Of a stretch of DNA of 64,000 nt, positions 26,944 to 35,202 are shown piece by piece. The position numbers were made by a program, and so were the translations under genes. The stretch is from assembly GCA_001298555.1 (NCBI GenBank), contig LJCW01000208.1:1-64000 (forward strand), given 5' to 3'. The notes beneath the pieces were generated by a model. The model saw only the letters and a list, made by a program, of their open reading frames with translations. It made no database searches and was not told the origin of the DNA. How positions within the stretch are numbered: the first letter of the stretch is position 1; each line of letters opens with the position of its first letter. The DNA is from Actinobacteria bacterium OV450. GTDB lineage: Bacteria; Actinomycetota; Actinomycetes; Streptomycetales; Streptomycetaceae.

Positions 26944-27954
26944 ATGCCATCCCGCACCCGGTCGGCCCTGGTGAGCGCCCTCGCCCTGATGGCCCTCACC
27001 GCCGCCCCGTCGCCCGCCACGGCCGCGCCGCTTCCCGTCCCCCTCGACTACACCGCCCTCGGTGACTCCTACAGCGCCGGTTCCTTCGTCCGTCCCTGGG
27101 CCACCGATGACGGCTGCGGCCGCTCCGCCTCCAGCTACCCCCGGCAGAGCGCCCGCCGCCTCAACCTGCACCTGACGGACGTCACATGCTCCGCAGCCGA
27201 GGTCAGAGCCGGGGTCCTGGAGCCGCAGACCGAGCTGACCGGTCCCCCGTCCGTCCCGCCCCGGTCCGGCTGGGCGCCGCGGCCGGCCCAGATCAAGGCC
27301 GTGACCGCCGCCACGGACCTCGTCACCCTCGGCATCGGAGGCAACTCGGTCGGGTTCGTCGAGATCGTCAAGAGGTGCATCGAGCAGGGCATGGCGGCCT
27401 TCGGGATCGGCAGCCCCTGCTCCACCCACTACACGCGGGGTCCCGGCGCGGCCCCGCTGAACCGCAGGTTCACCGCCCTGGAGGCGGACTTCACGACCAC
27501 CCTCAAGGAGATCCGGACCCGCGCGCCCCGCGCCAAGGTGGCGGTCGTCGGCTATCCGGCCGTCGTCGCGGACCGCGCCGGCTGCTCGTTCGGCTCGTGG
27601 CGTCAGCTCGGCACCGTCACCAAGGGGGACATGTCTTTCCTCGACAGCCTGGAGCGCCGGGTCAACGCCGTCCTGCGCAGCCAGGCGGAGCGCGCGGGCG
27701 CCGTCTACGTCGACACATACGCCTCCAGCACCGGGCACGGCGTCTGCGCCGGGGCGGACCAGCGGTGGATGTACGGGATCAAGGACGACCTGACCGGCCC
27801 CGGCACCCAGAGCGACCCGCCCTCCGGCCTGTGCCGGATGGTCCCGGGCGACGGGGAGGCGTGCACGGTCCTGCACCCCAACCTCCGCGGCGCCACCCAC
27901 CAGGCCGACTTGGTCACCCGGGCCCTGACGGGACTGGGGGCCGCCGGCAGATGA
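26944..27954 (+). CDS. Secreted SGNH/GDSL esterase (lipase-like)
   Basis: 336-aa secreted hydrolase. The signal peptide (about 1-28) has the core ALVSALALMALTAAP and cleaves near ATAAPL. Catalytic blocks: Ser in TALGDSYSAG (block I), GIGGNSVGF with the oxyanion Asn (block III), and the C-terminal CTVLHPN block supplying Asp/His-type residues. Six or more Cys suggest disulfides, as in the Streptomyces lipase/phospholipase SGNH group. Its stop is 3 nt from the convergent hydrolase stop. Confidence 0.92.
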   Translation: MPSRTRSALVSALALMALTAAPSPATAAPLPVPLDYTALGDSYSAGSFVRPWATDDGCGRSASSYPRQSARRLNLHLTDVTCSAAEVRAGVLEPQTELTGPPSVPPRSGWAPRPAQIKAVTAATDLVTLGIGGNSVGFVEIVKRCIEQGMAAFGIGSPCSTHYTRGPGAAPLNRRFTALEADFTTTLKEIRTRAPRAKVAVVGYPAVVADRAGCSFGSWRQLGTVTKGDMSFLDSLERRVNAVLRSQAERAGAVYVDTYASSTGHGVCAGADQRWMYGIKDDLTGPGTQSDPPSGLCRMVPGDGEACTVLHPNLRGATHQADLVTRALTGLGAAGR

Positions 27955-27957
27955 ACC

Positions 27958-28788
27958 TCACCCGGCCGGCGGCCGGTCCGGGGAGCGGATGAAGGCGGCG
28001 AGGGAGTCGGCGTAGCGGTCCGGGTGGGTGAGGTGGGGGACGTGGCCGTCCTCCTCCAGCGTCCGCATCCGTGCCCGGCCGAGCGCGGTCGCGAGCTTGC
28101 CGACGATCACCGGGAACCACGGCGGGCTCTCGCTGCCGAAGGTCAGCAGGGCGGGGCCCTGGTAGCCGCGGAGGCCGGCGAGGTCGATGCGCGACCAGTC
28201 CGGGTCGGCCATTTCGTCGGCGAAGGTGGAGGCGTTGGCGGCGAACGTCTCGCGGACCCGCTCAGGGATCTGCTCCCAGCCGCCCGGCCCGACGGCGACG
28301 TCGTCCACGAACCGCTGGGCGCCGGCCCGGTCCTCGCCGGCCCGCAGGGCCGCGAGGACGCGGCCGAGGGCGGCCTCCATGGCCTGCATCAGCAGACGCA
28401 GTTCGCGGTCCTCGTCGCCCACGACGTCCATGAGCGGCGGCTCGTGTGCGGTCAGCGTGCGCAGGAGTTCGGGGCGGCGGGAGGCGAGGCCGAGCGCGGT
28501 CGAAGCCCCGAAGGAGCTCCCGGCCACGTGGGCCGGGGCGCCGAGGAGCTCGATGAGCGAGCCCAGGTCGTCCTCGTCCTGCCGCCGGCTGCCCCGGCCC
28601 GGCGGACAGGCGCTCCGGCGGTGGCCGCGCCGGTCGTAGACCAGCACCCGGAACGACTGCGCGAGGCGGGGCACGACGCGCCGCCAGGTTTCGTGGTCGA
28701 CCCACGAGCCGTGGACGAGGACCAGGGGTTCGCCCTCGCCCACGACCTCGTAGTGGAGGTCCGCTCCGTTCACCCGTGCCCGTGCCAT
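27958..28788 (-). CDS. Alpha/beta hydrolase
   Basis: 276-aa cytoplasmic hydrolase. ATG 28788 follows AGGAG and gives MARARVNGADLHYEVVGEGE. Oxyanion motif LVHGSWVD, nucleophile elbow GSSFGAS (Ser in the GxSxG-type turn), acid near LLTFGSES and His in EDGHVPHLTHPDRY. Substrate unknown. It lies downstream of the DUF1348 gene on the same strand with an 18-bp inverted repeat between them, and probably belongs to the TetR-controlled unit. Confidence 0.88.
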   Translation of the reverse strand: MARARVNGADLHYEVVGEGEPLVLVHGSWVDHETWRRVVPRLAQSFRVLVYDRRGHRRSACPPGRGSRRQDEDDLGSLIELLGAPAHVAGSSFGASTALGLASRRPELLRTLTAHEPPLMDVVGDEDRELRLLMQAMEAALGRVLAALRAGEDRAGAQRFVDDVAVGPGGWEQIPERVRETFAANASTFADEMADPDWSRIDLAGLRGYQGPALLTFGSESPPWFPVIVGKLATALGRARMRTLEEDGHVPHLTHPDRYADSLAAFIRSPDRPPAG

Positions 28789-28797
28789 GCCGAGTCT

Positions 28798-28890
28798 CCT
28801 CACCTGAGCCGCCGCGAGGGGGCCCGAGCGCCCGCGCACAGACATACCGCGGGCCGGTGCACGGCACACCTGGCGGCGGCTCAGGTGAGG
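28798..28890. repeat. 18-bp perfect inverted repeat, 57-bp spacer
   Basis: Arms CCTCACCTGAGCCGCCGC (28798-28815) and 28873-28890 are exact reverse complements. The distal arm covers the stop codon of the DUF1348 gene; the proximal arm is 9 nt upstream of the alpha/beta hydrolase start. It could be an intercistronic RNA structure or paired operators with core CTCAGGTGAG. Confidence 0.85.
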
Positions 28891-29333
28891 CGGCGGTCCC
28901 CGGCGCTGATCGGGACGTCGTTGATGCTGGCCTCGCGGCGGCGCATCAGCCCGTTGCCGTCGAACTCCCACTGCTCGTTGCCGTGGCTGCGCCACCACTG
29001 GCCGGTGGTGTCGTGCCACTCGTACTCGAAGCGGACGGAGATGCGGTTGCCGGTGTACGCCCACAGCTCCTTGCGGAGGCGGTAGTCGAGCTCGCGCTCC
29101 CACTTCTCGGCGAGGAACGCCCGGATCTCGGCGCGGCCGGTGAGGAAGCGGTCGCGGTTGCGCCAGACCGAGTCCTCGGTGTAGGCGAGGGCCACGCGCT
29201 CGGGGTCCCGGCTGTTCCAGGCGTCCTCCGCGGCCTGGACCTTGACCAGGGCGGATTCCTCGGTGAACGGCGGCACGGGCCGGCGCACGGCGGTGTCGGG
29301 GGCGGGGACGGGGACGGGGACGGGGACGGTCAT
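28881..29333 (-). CDS. DUF1348 (NTF2-like) protein
   Basis: 150-aa NTF2-fold protein with the DUF1348 signature: [81 protein letters not shown]. The first residues VPVPVPVP come from a ggggac repeat and are probably non-structural. Divergent from a TetR gene with two identical palindromic operators between them, so expression is probably induced by that regulator's ligand. Biochemical function unknown. Confidence 0.88.
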   Translation of the reverse strand: MTVPVPVPVPAPDTAVRRPVPPFTEESALVKVQAAEDAWNSRDPERVALAYTEDSVWRNRDRFLTGRAEIRAFLAEKWERELDYRLRKELWAYTGNRISVRFEYEWHDTTGQWWRSHGNEQWEFDGNGLMRRREASINDVPISAGDRRLT

Positions 29334-29365
29334 GGGTGCACCTCTGCCGAAGGAGGGAACAGGGA

Positions 29366-29416
29366 GAGAGAACGATCGTTCTCTCCGAAGGGCGACGATA
29401 GAGAACGATCGTTCTC
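29366..29416. promoter_or_regulatory. Two identical palindromic TetR operators
   Basis: The 16-mer GAGAACGATCGTTCTC occurs twice as a perfect palindrome: extended to 20 bp at 29366-29385, and 16 bp at 29401-29416. Centres are 33 bp apart (about three turns). The sites lie between the divergent DUF1348 and TetR starts. Confidence 0.9.
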
Positions 29417-29447
29417 GCCGCAAGGGGTTCTGGGTTACGCTGCCGTC

Positions 29448-30005
29448 ATGAACGACGAAGAGGCCCGCACCCGGCTGCTGGACGCGGCGGAGGCGCTGTT
29501 CTACGCCGAGGGCATCCAGGCCGTCGGCATGGACCGCATCCGCAGCGCGTCGGAAGTACCGCTCAAGCGGCTCTACAAGATCTTCCCGGCCAAGGAAGCC
29601 CTGGTCGCGGCCTACCTCGAACGCCGCGACCAGCGCTGGACGGGAAGCCTGCGCGACGCGGTGACACAGGCCTCCGGCCCGGACGAGGCGATCGGGGCGG
29701 TCTTCGACTGGCTGGCGCGGTGGTTCTCGGAGCCGGACTTCCGGGGTTGCGCGTTCCTGAACGCGTACGGGGAGCTGGGCACCGGCCCCGCCGGGGTGCT
29801 GGACGTCGTACGCCGCCACAAGGCGGAGCTGCGGGAACTGCTGGCGGAGCTCACCGGCCCCGGGCGCGAGGAGCTGGCGGACCAGCTGCTGATCCTGGTC
29901 GAGGGCGCGACGGCGGTGGCCGCCGTGACCCCCGGCCCGGAACCGGCCCACCGCGCCCGACAGGCGGCATCGACCCTGCTCTCGGTCACGGACCGACCGA
30001 ACTAG
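29448..30005 (+). CDS. TetR family regulator
   Basis: 185-aa repressor. HTH at about 5-52: [23 protein letters not shown] with recognition helix [17 protein letters not shown]. The C-terminal part [20 protein letters not shown] belongs to a common actinobacterial TetR subgroup. ATG 29448 is 32 bp past the second palindrome. It should repress itself and the divergent DUF1348-hydrolase genes. Confidence 0.92.
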   Translation: MNDEEARTRLLDAAEALFYAEGIQAVGMDRIRSASEVPLKRLYKIFPAKEALVAAYLERRDQRWTGSLRDAVTQASGPDEAIGAVFDWLARWFSEPDFRGCAFLNAYGELGTGPAGVLDVVRRHKAELRELLAELTGPGREELADQLLILVEGATAVAAVTPGPEPAHRARQAASTLLSVTDRPN

Positions 30006-30062
30006 TCGCGCACCGAGGGCCGTTCGCTCTGGCGGCGCAGTCCCCCGCAACATAGAGTGCTG

Positions 30063-30075
30063 CTTCATAATGAAG
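30063..30075. promoter_or_regulatory. Palindrome across the predicted marR start
   Basis: CTTCATAATGAAG is a 6-1-6 palindrome overlapping the predicted ATG (30070). It also contains CATAAT, a good -10-like hexamer. If it is the promoter/operator, the real start codon would lie further in. Confidence 0.45.
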
Positions 30076-30663
30076 GAAGTACATAATTCCGGAAGCCTGG
30101 CCCGCGACTGCGACGGCTCCCTCTACGACCATGGCGTGCGCGCCTCGATGCAGGCATTCGCCGCGGGTGGCGACACGCGCGCCCTGGAGGCGGCAGCGGC
30201 CGTCCGCTCGGCCTCACAGGCGGTCGACCGGCTGCGCTCCCAGGGCGCGGGCGGGCGCGGACTCAGCGCGGGGGCACTCGACGTCCTCGCGCGGCTGAGC
30301 ACCGCCCCCGAGGAGGGGCTCAGCATCGGTGAACTGGCCCGCGCGGCCGGCGTGAGCTCCCGCAACGTCACGGGCCTCGTCGACACCCTGGAGCGCGAGG
30401 GGCTGGCCCAGCGCGTCCAGGACCGGCACGACCGCCGCTCGGTCCGGGCCCGGATCACCCCGGCCGGCCACGACTGGCTGACGTCCTTCCGCAGGCCGAC
30501 ACAGCGCGCGATGTCCGCGGTGTTCCAGGGCTTCACCGAAGACGACCTCACCCGGCTCCGGCACCTGTGCCTGCGCCTGGTCGAGAACCAGCAGCGCATC
30601 GAGCAGCACCTGGCCACGAACCGGCCCGACCATCCCGACCGGCCCGACCGGCCCGCTTCCTGA
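30070..30663 (+). CDS. MarR family regulator
   Basis: 197-aa winged-helix regulator, longer than the usual 140-160 aa because of about 30 unstructured N-terminal residues and a C-terminal [10 protein letters not shown] tail. Core: [20 protein letters not shown], recognition helix [20 protein letters not shown], wing [19 protein letters not shown]. The ATG at 30070 lacks a ribosome-binding site and sits in a palindrome; GTG 30136 or ATG 30148 are alternatives. It is followed 25 bp later by a SnoaL-like gene that it may control. Confidence 0.85.
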   Translation: MKEVHNSGSLARDCDGSLYDHGVRASMQAFAAGGDTRALEAAAAVRSASQAVDRLRSQGAGGRGLSAGALDVLARLSTAPEEGLSIGELARAAGVSSRNVTGLVDTLEREGLAQRVQDRHDRRSVRARITPAGHDWLTSFRRPTQRAMSAVFQGFTEDDLTRLRHLCLRLVENQQRIEQHLATNRPDHPDRPDRPAS

Positions 30664-30688
30664 CCCCACGACACGGAGGACCGACCAC

Positions 30689-31075
30689 ATGACCACCGGC
30701 TCCACCACCCGGCACACGGTCAGGGCGTACCACGACGCCCGGTTCCGCGGCGATGTGCCGACGGCCGCCGCCCAGATCGGTGACGGCTTCACCTTCCACA
30801 GCCCGTTCATCACCTCCGACAGCCCCACCGGCCACCTCGACGGCCTGGACGGGCTGCTCGGGATCGTGACCGGCGTCGATCTGATCAGCGAGCTGTACGG
30901 CGAGACCGAGGCCACGCTGGTCTACGACGTCCACACCACCCCGGCCGTCGGCATCACCCAGCGCACGGCCGAGCACTTCCGTCTCCGCGACGGCCGGATC
31001 ACCGCGATCAGGCTCATCTTCGACTCGGCGCCCTGGCAGGCCATCATGACCGCCGCGGGGCCGACGGGAGTTTGA
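30689..31075 (+). CDS. SnoaL/NTF2-like protein
   Basis: 128-aa NTF2-fold protein: AYHDARFRGDVPTAAAQIGDGFTFHSPF, YDVHTTPAVGITQRTAEHFRL and GRITAIRLIFDSAPW. ATG 30689 follows GGAGGACC. Same strand and close behind the MarR gene, so probably one transcript. Relatives include polyketide cyclase-like and isomerase-like proteins; no specific reaction can be assigned. Its stop is 9 nt from the convergent OmpA-family gene. Confidence 0.8.
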   Translation: MTTGSTTRHTVRAYHDARFRGDVPTAAAQIGDGFTFHSPFITSDSPTGHLDGLDGLLGIVTGVDLISELYGETEATLVYDVHTTPAVGITQRTAEHFRLRDGRITAIRLIFDSAPWQAIMTAAGPTGV

Positions 31076-31084
31076 CGAAAGGCC

Positions 31085-31732
31085 CTAGCTGCCGCCGGCG
31101 GCGGTGCTGCGGGGGAAGGTGATCTCGACGCGGCGGTTCTTCTTGCGGCCTTCCTCGGTGCTGTTGTCGGCGATCGGGTAGTCCTCGCTGTACCCCCGGA
31201 CGTCGTAGATGACGCCAGGGGCGGTGACGGTCTTGGCGAGCTCCGCCTGGACGGCGTCGGCGCGCTGCTTGGAGAGTTCCTGGCCGTGCTCGTAACTGCC
31301 CTGGTCGTCGGTGAACCCGAAGACCCGGACGCGGGTGGCCTTCTGGGAGTTGATCTCGTTGGCGATGGCCTGGATCCGGGCGGCGGCCTGGGCGTTGAAG
31401 ACGGCGCTGTTCTCCGGGAAGAGGACCTCGGACTGCAGGGCCATCATCACGGACTGATTGGTCTCCTGCCGCCGCTGCTCACCGCCGAGGTCTTCGACGA
31501 CCTCGGCGATGTCGAGCACCTTGATCGGAGCCAGGGTCCCGCCCTGGGGGATCTTCAGCCCGGGCGCATTGGAGTCGATGGGCACGGGCGCGGCGGCGGA
31601 GGGCTCTGTGCCGGGGGGCAGGGACGGCTTGACGTCATCGGCGTGGGCGCTCGTCGCGCCGATGAACTGAGCCCCTGCGATGACGAGCCCGGCGACGGCT
31701 GTCGCGGCGGAGACGCGGTGGCGTTTATTCAT
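31085..31732 (-). CDS. OmpA-domain secreted protein of the Tad locus
   Basis: 215-aa protein. Signal peptide about 1-31 (AATAVAGLVIAG, cleavage near SAHADD), then a Pro-rich segment and an OmpA-like peptidoglycan-binding domain (about 95-210). Key residues: LFPENSAVFNAQAAARIQAIA, VFGFTDDQGSYEHGQELSKQRA (Asp and Arg that clasp diaminopimelate in the family) and GRKKNRRVEITF. It would anchor to the cell wall in this Gram-positive. Only 4 nt separate it from the lipoprotein gene, so it is the last gene of the Flp unit. Confidence 0.9.
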   Translation of the reverse strand: MNKRHRVSAATAVAGLVIAGAQFIGATSAHADDVKPSLPPGTEPSAAAPVPIDSNAPGLKIPQGGTLAPIKVLDIAEVVEDLGGEQRRQETNQSVMMALQSEVLFPENSAVFNAQAAARIQAIANEINSQKATRVRVFGFTDDQGSYEHGQELSKQRADAVQAELAKTVTAPGVIYDVRGYSEDYPIADNSTEEGRKKNRRVEITFPRSTAAGGS

Positions 31733-31736
31733 GGGG

Positions 31737-32327
31737 TCACCCGGAGATTTTGATGGTGGCCGTGGCGAAGGTGGGCAGGTTGAAGTCCACCTCCGTGGTG
31801 CCGGCGGGGGGCGCCGGGAACTGGGCGAAGAACGGAATCGTCGCACCGTGTTCGATGAGGGCGATTCCCGTGGTGCACAGACACCTGCCGTCCGTGTCAC
31901 GCAGGACGTAGTAGCGCTTCTTGCCCGCCTTGTCGGTGACGGTGACTCCGGCGATTGACGTCCCGCTCTGCGTGAGTTCGTTTCCTCTCCAGGCGGGGGT
32001 CTTCGCGTAGTCGGCGCTGCCCCCGTTCTTGAACTGACCGCTGACGGTCAGGAATCCACCGGCGTCACGGGTTGCCGAATTGACGGTCATCACCATGCCG
32101 TCCTCACCGTTGGCCGTGGCCAGTACCTGCGTAGGGGTTGGCTTGGCACTCCCGCCGGCAGCAGGGGTCTGGGGAGTGGCACCTTGAGGGTTGGCTGCAG
32201 CAGATTTCTGCGGCTCCTTCGACTTACCGTCATCGCCACCGCCGCACCCGGCCAATGCGAAGGTGAGGGCCGCCGCAACCGCCACTGCCGCTCCCCAGCG
32301 GACTTTCACCGTGTGCCGAATGCTCAT
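31737..32327 (-). CDS. Tad-locus lipoprotein of unknown function
   Basis: 196-aa lipoprotein: basic N-terminus, hydrophobic core and lipobox LTFALAGC with Cys at about 28, followed by a Gly/Lys/Pro/Thr-rich linker (about 30-68). The mature domain (about 70-196) looks like an Ig/DUF4352-type beta sandwich: FLTVSGQFKNGG, VTVTDKAGKKRYYVLRDTDGRCLC, VDFNLPTFATATIKI. Sandwiched between the TadG-like and OmpA-domain genes, so it probably helps assemble or anchor the pilus at the membrane surface. Confidence 0.8.
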   Translation of the reverse strand: MSIRHTVKVRWGAAVAVAAALTFALAGCGGGDDGKSKEPQKSAAANPQGATPQTPAAGGSAKPTPTQVLATANGEDGMVMTVNSATRDAGGFLTVSGQFKNGGSADYAKTPAWRGNELTQSGTSIAGVTVTDKAGKKRYYVLRDTDGRCLCTTGIALIEHGATIPFFAQFPAPPAGTTEVDFNLPTFATATIKISG

Positions 32328-32358
32328 CTATGCAGCTTCCTTGTCTCTCGTTCGCTGT

Positions 32359-33003
32359 TCAGTCGACCAGTCGTACCGTGAAGAGCACCCTTGCCAGTTG
32401 GGACAGCGATCCCGGCTTTGCCGGATCGACGGTGAGGGGCTTCCCACCGCACACGAAGGTCACGCCGCCCGCCCCGGGCGTGGGTGAGGGGCTGGGCGGC
32501 GGCGTCGGTACCGAGGTGAGGCTGGGAGCGGGAGTAGGCGCCGACCGCAGCGAGCACCGAGGTTCGATCCGGGCTTTGGCTGTGGCCGCACCCTTCATTT
32601 CCCCACTGGCCGGAATCACCGAGTTGCCCACCGTGCCGTTGGTCGTCACCGCGACCGCGAACTCCCGCCTCCCAGGCGTGCAGTTGACGGTGGCGTTGTT
32701 CAGCTCGGCGAATTCGGCGGCCTTCCCGCAAGCACCCTTGCCGTCAAGGAGATCCCCATTGACGATCTTCTCCCAGTCGGCAGGCTTGAGGGCCGACAGG
32801 TCAAGTCCGAGGAACGCACCGTCCCTGGCTTCACGGGCAGCCGCCAACGCCGCGGCATCGGCCGCACCCTGCGCGTTGCTGCGCGTGATGCCCGCCATTC
32901 CGACAACGAAGAAGGCGAATGCGGCGAAGAGCAGACCTGCCACCACCACGATGTAGATGGGGAAGGCCTGCCCTTTGTCGCTCAGGAGGCCATCCTGGGT
33001 CAC
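32359..33003 (-). CDS. TadG-like pilus assembly protein
   Basis: 214-aa Tad pseudopilin-like protein. GTG 33003 overlaps the flp stop by 4 nt (GTGA). The N-terminus SDKGQAFPIYIVVVAGLLFA holds a prepilin-type G11-Q12 cleavage site followed by one hydrophobic helix, as in TadE/TadG, but the +5 Glu is Ile. After ARSNAQGAADAAALAAA-type sequence (typical of TadG) comes an extracytoplasmic domain with two Cys pairs and a Pro/Ser/Thr-rich stretch near PTPPPSPSPTPG. Second gene of the Flp unit. Confidence 0.85.
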   Translation of the reverse strand: MTQDGLLSDKGQAFPIYIVVVAGLLFAAFAFFVVGMAGITRSNAQGAADAAALAAAREARDGAFLGLDLSALKPADWEKIVNGDLLDGKGACGKAAEFAELNNATVNCTPGRREFAVAVTTNGTVGNSVIPASGEMKGAATAKARIEPRCSLRSAPTPAPSLTSVPTPPPSPSPTPGAGGVTFVCGGKPLTVDPAKPGSLSQLARVLFTVRLVD

Positions 33004-33191
33004 TTGCCGGCCGTGATCGCGCCGATCTGAGTCGTGATCTTGGCCGTGATCGTCTGACCGATGCCCGTGCCGACGATCGCGCCGATAATCACTACCACCA
33101 CCAGGATGATGCCCAGGTATTCGAAGGCCGTCTGGCCTCGGTCGGGGGTGGTTCGGCGGTTTCGCATCCTCGCCAGGGTGTTCTGCAACAT
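33000..33191 (-). CDS. flp: Flp-type pilin
   Basis: 63-aa major Tad pilin candidate. A basic leader of 19 residues ends DRG19, followed by QTAFEYLGIILVVVVIIGAI: the Flp motif with Glu at +5 and Tyr at +6 and a hydrophobic assembly helix. The mature pilin would be 44 aa. ATG 33191 has a very strong GGGAGGGGA site, consistent with high expression. It overlaps the TadG-like gene and starts a separate transcript from the assembly operon, with 110 bp upstream available for a promoter. Confidence 0.92.
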   Translation of the reverse strand: MLQNTLARMRNRRTTPDRGQTAFEYLGIILVVVVIIGAIVGTGIGQTITAKITTQIGAITAGK

Positions 33192-33301
33192 GGAGGTCCC
33201 CTCCCGGGCCGGTGCCGCTGTTGGTTTGCGGACCGTACGGGGAGTCACCGGTGATAACCAAGGGTCCCGGGGCCCAATTACGGACCCACTGCGCACTCCG
33301 T

Positions 33302-33988
33302 CTACCCATGGCCGGACACCCCCGGACGGGCCGTTCCCAGCCAGCGGGCTATCGCCTCGCTGCGGCTTGTGCTCTGGAGCTTCGCGAAGATGCGGTTGAT
33401 GTGGTTCTTGACCGTCTTCTCGCTGATGAAGCAGGTGGCCGCGATCTGCTGGTTGCTCATCCCGGACGCGATCAGATCCATGATCTCCACCTCCCTTGAA
33501 CTCAGGCCGAAGAGAACCGTGTTGTGCAGTCGGTTAGAAGAGCGTGCCACATTTCGTTGCGGTTGCGAAGAGGTGCGGAGGTCCGCGAGGAGGGCGCTCG
33601 CCGCCGTCGTCGTGAACTGGGCCCGGCCCTCGCGGACGTCGCGGACCGCGCGGAGCAGGTCCTCCGGCGTGAATTCGCCGTGGACCAGGTAGCCGCCCGC
33701 GCCCAGAAGCAGCGCCTCACGGACGACTTCCGCCTCCTGGCTGTACGTCAGCATCAGTACGGGCGCCAGCTGTACGAGGTGCGGCAGGGCCGAGATGCCG
33801 TCGACGCCCGGCATGCGCACGTCGAGCAGGATCACGTCGGGGGCGTGCCGTCGGGTCAGGCTCAGGGCCTCGCGGCCGTCCGCCGCCTGGGCGACGACCG
33901 CCATGTCCTGCGCCGTCGCCAGGAGGGACGCCAGGCCGGCCCGTACCACCGGGTTGTCGTCCGCGATCAGGACGCGGAGCGCGGTCAC
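33302..33988 (-). CDS. NarL/FixJ-type response regulator of the Tad locus
   Basis: 228-aa regulator. Receiver domain (about 4-120): acidic pair D10 D11, phospho-acceptor D56 in VILLDVRMPG, T81; the normally conserved Lys after the GAGGYL turn is His103 (YLVHGE), which is odd. LuxR HTH (about 160-222): LSSREVEIMDLIASGMSNQQIA, EKTVKNHINRIFAKL. GTG 33988 overlaps the histidine kinase stop by 4 nt, so the two form a two-component pair. It is the last gene of the Tad assembly operon and lies just upstream of the flp unit, which it may activate. Confidence 0.92.
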   Translation of the reverse strand: MTALRVLIADDNPVVRAGLASLLATAQDMAVVAQAADGREALSLTRRHAPDVILLDVRMPGVDGISALPHLVQLAPVLMLTYSQEAEVVREALLLGAGGYLVHGEFTPEDLLRAVRDVREGRAQFTTTAASALLADLRTSSQPQRNVARSSNRLHNTVLFGLSSREVEIMDLIASGMSNQQIAATCFISEKTVKNHINRIFAKLQSTSRSEAIARWLGTARPGVSGHG

Positions 33989-35199
33989 GGGCCGCCCTCC
34001 CCCGTGAGGGCCGCCAGCGGGAGGTCCAGGCGGACGAGGGTGCCCGGGCCGGCCGGGCGGGCTCCGAGGTGGAGGCGGGCGCCGATGGCCGTCGCGCGTT
34101 CCGTGATGCCAAGCAGCCCGAAGCGGCCGCTGCGGTGCAGGGCGTCCGGGGGGAGGCCCCGGCCGTCGTCCTCGATGCCGAGGGTGAGGTCGGTGCCGTC
34201 CACGGCCGCCCAGACCGTGACGCGGGTGGCTCCCGCGTGGCGGCGGGCGTTCTCCAGGGCCTCCGAGGCGACGGCGAGCAGGTGGTGCGCCACCGGGGCG
34301 GGGAGCAGCGGGAGCACCCCCGAGGTGCGGAGTTCCGCACCCGCCGCATCCGCGGCACGGCGCAGCTCGCCCAGGAGGGAGACCCCGGGGGCCCCGGCCT
34401 CGCTGCGCAGCCCGGTCAGGAGTGCGCGGGATTCCGCCGCCGCCCGGCGGGCCGCGCCGGACAGCAGGTCGGCCTGCCGGCGCAGGGCGGCCGGGTCGGT
34501 GGTGCGGGCGAGGGCGTCCGCCGTCAGGGCCAGGCCGTGCAGGGTCTTCGACACCGAGTCGTGCATCTCGCGGGCCAGGTGCTCCCGTTCGGCGCGTACG
34601 GCCTCGGCGACCGCCAGCCGGGCCCGGGTCTCCGTCAGGGCCTGGCTGGCCGCGCCGAAGCGGAAGAGGAGGTCCCGCAGCGAGGCTCCGGCCGCGCCCG
34701 CCAGGAGACACAGGGCGGGCAGGGTCGCCCCGCCGGCGAGGGCGGTGACCGCGACCGCGGCCAGGGCCGCGTAGACCGCCGAGCCGCGCCAGCCGTGGAC
34801 CAGCCCGGCCAGCAGGGGCGAGCAGAGCACGGCGAAGCCGAGGGGTGACCGCGGGGTCGCCGTGACCAGCAGCAGCCCGCAGCAGGCGAGGTCGGGGGCC
34901 AGCAGCCAGCGGTGGCGCAGCAGCAGCGGCCCGAAGCGCTCCCAGTCGCGGAAGAGCAGGTACGAGAGCATGAAGGTGAGCAGGATCGCGCCGGCCACGA
35001 GGTACGTGGGCCCGCCGCGGGCCGTGCGGCCCAGGGCGAGCGGCGCGCCCAGGCCGATCATCACCATCCGGAACGCGAAGACCCGGCGGCACAGGGCCTG
35101 GAGGGCGTTGGCCTGGAGGGTGAGGGAGGGGCCGGTCCGCTGGCCGCGTGGGGAGCGTCCCACCGGCAGGGCGGCGGCCCGGACGTGGAGGACGGCCAT
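33985..35199 (-). CDS. Sensor histidine kinase (HisKA_3) of the Tad locus
   Basis: 404-aa membrane kinase. About five to six N-terminal membrane helices (about 45-175) serve as the sensor; there is no large extracytoplasmic domain. Phospho-acceptor H213 in LAREMHDSVSKTLHG is the HisKA_3 box. ATP-binding: N-box ALENARRHA, GIEDDGRGLP and GRFGLLGITERA. It begins 3 nt downstream of tadC and overlaps the response regulator start, placing pilus assembly and signalling on one transcript. Confidence 0.92.
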   Translation of the reverse strand: MAVLHVRAAALPVGRSPRGQRTGPSLTLQANALQALCRRVFAFRMVMIGLGAPLALGRTARGGPTYLVAGAILLTFMLSYLLFRDWERFGPLLLRHRWLLAPDLACCGLLLVTATPRSPLGFAVLCSPLLAGLVHGWRGSAVYAALAAVAVTALAGGATLPALCLLAGAAGASLRDLLFRFGAASQALTETRARLAVAEAVRAEREHLAREMHDSVSKTLHGLALTADALARTTDPAALRRQADLLSGAARRAAAESRALLTGLRSEAGAPGVSLLGELRRAADAAGAELRTSGVLPLLPAPVAHHLLAVASEALENARRHAGATRVTVWAAVDGTDLTLGIEDDGRGLPPDALHRSGRFGLLGITERATAIGARLHLGARPAGPGTLVRLDLPLAALTGEGGP

Positions 35200-35202
35200 G
35201 GC

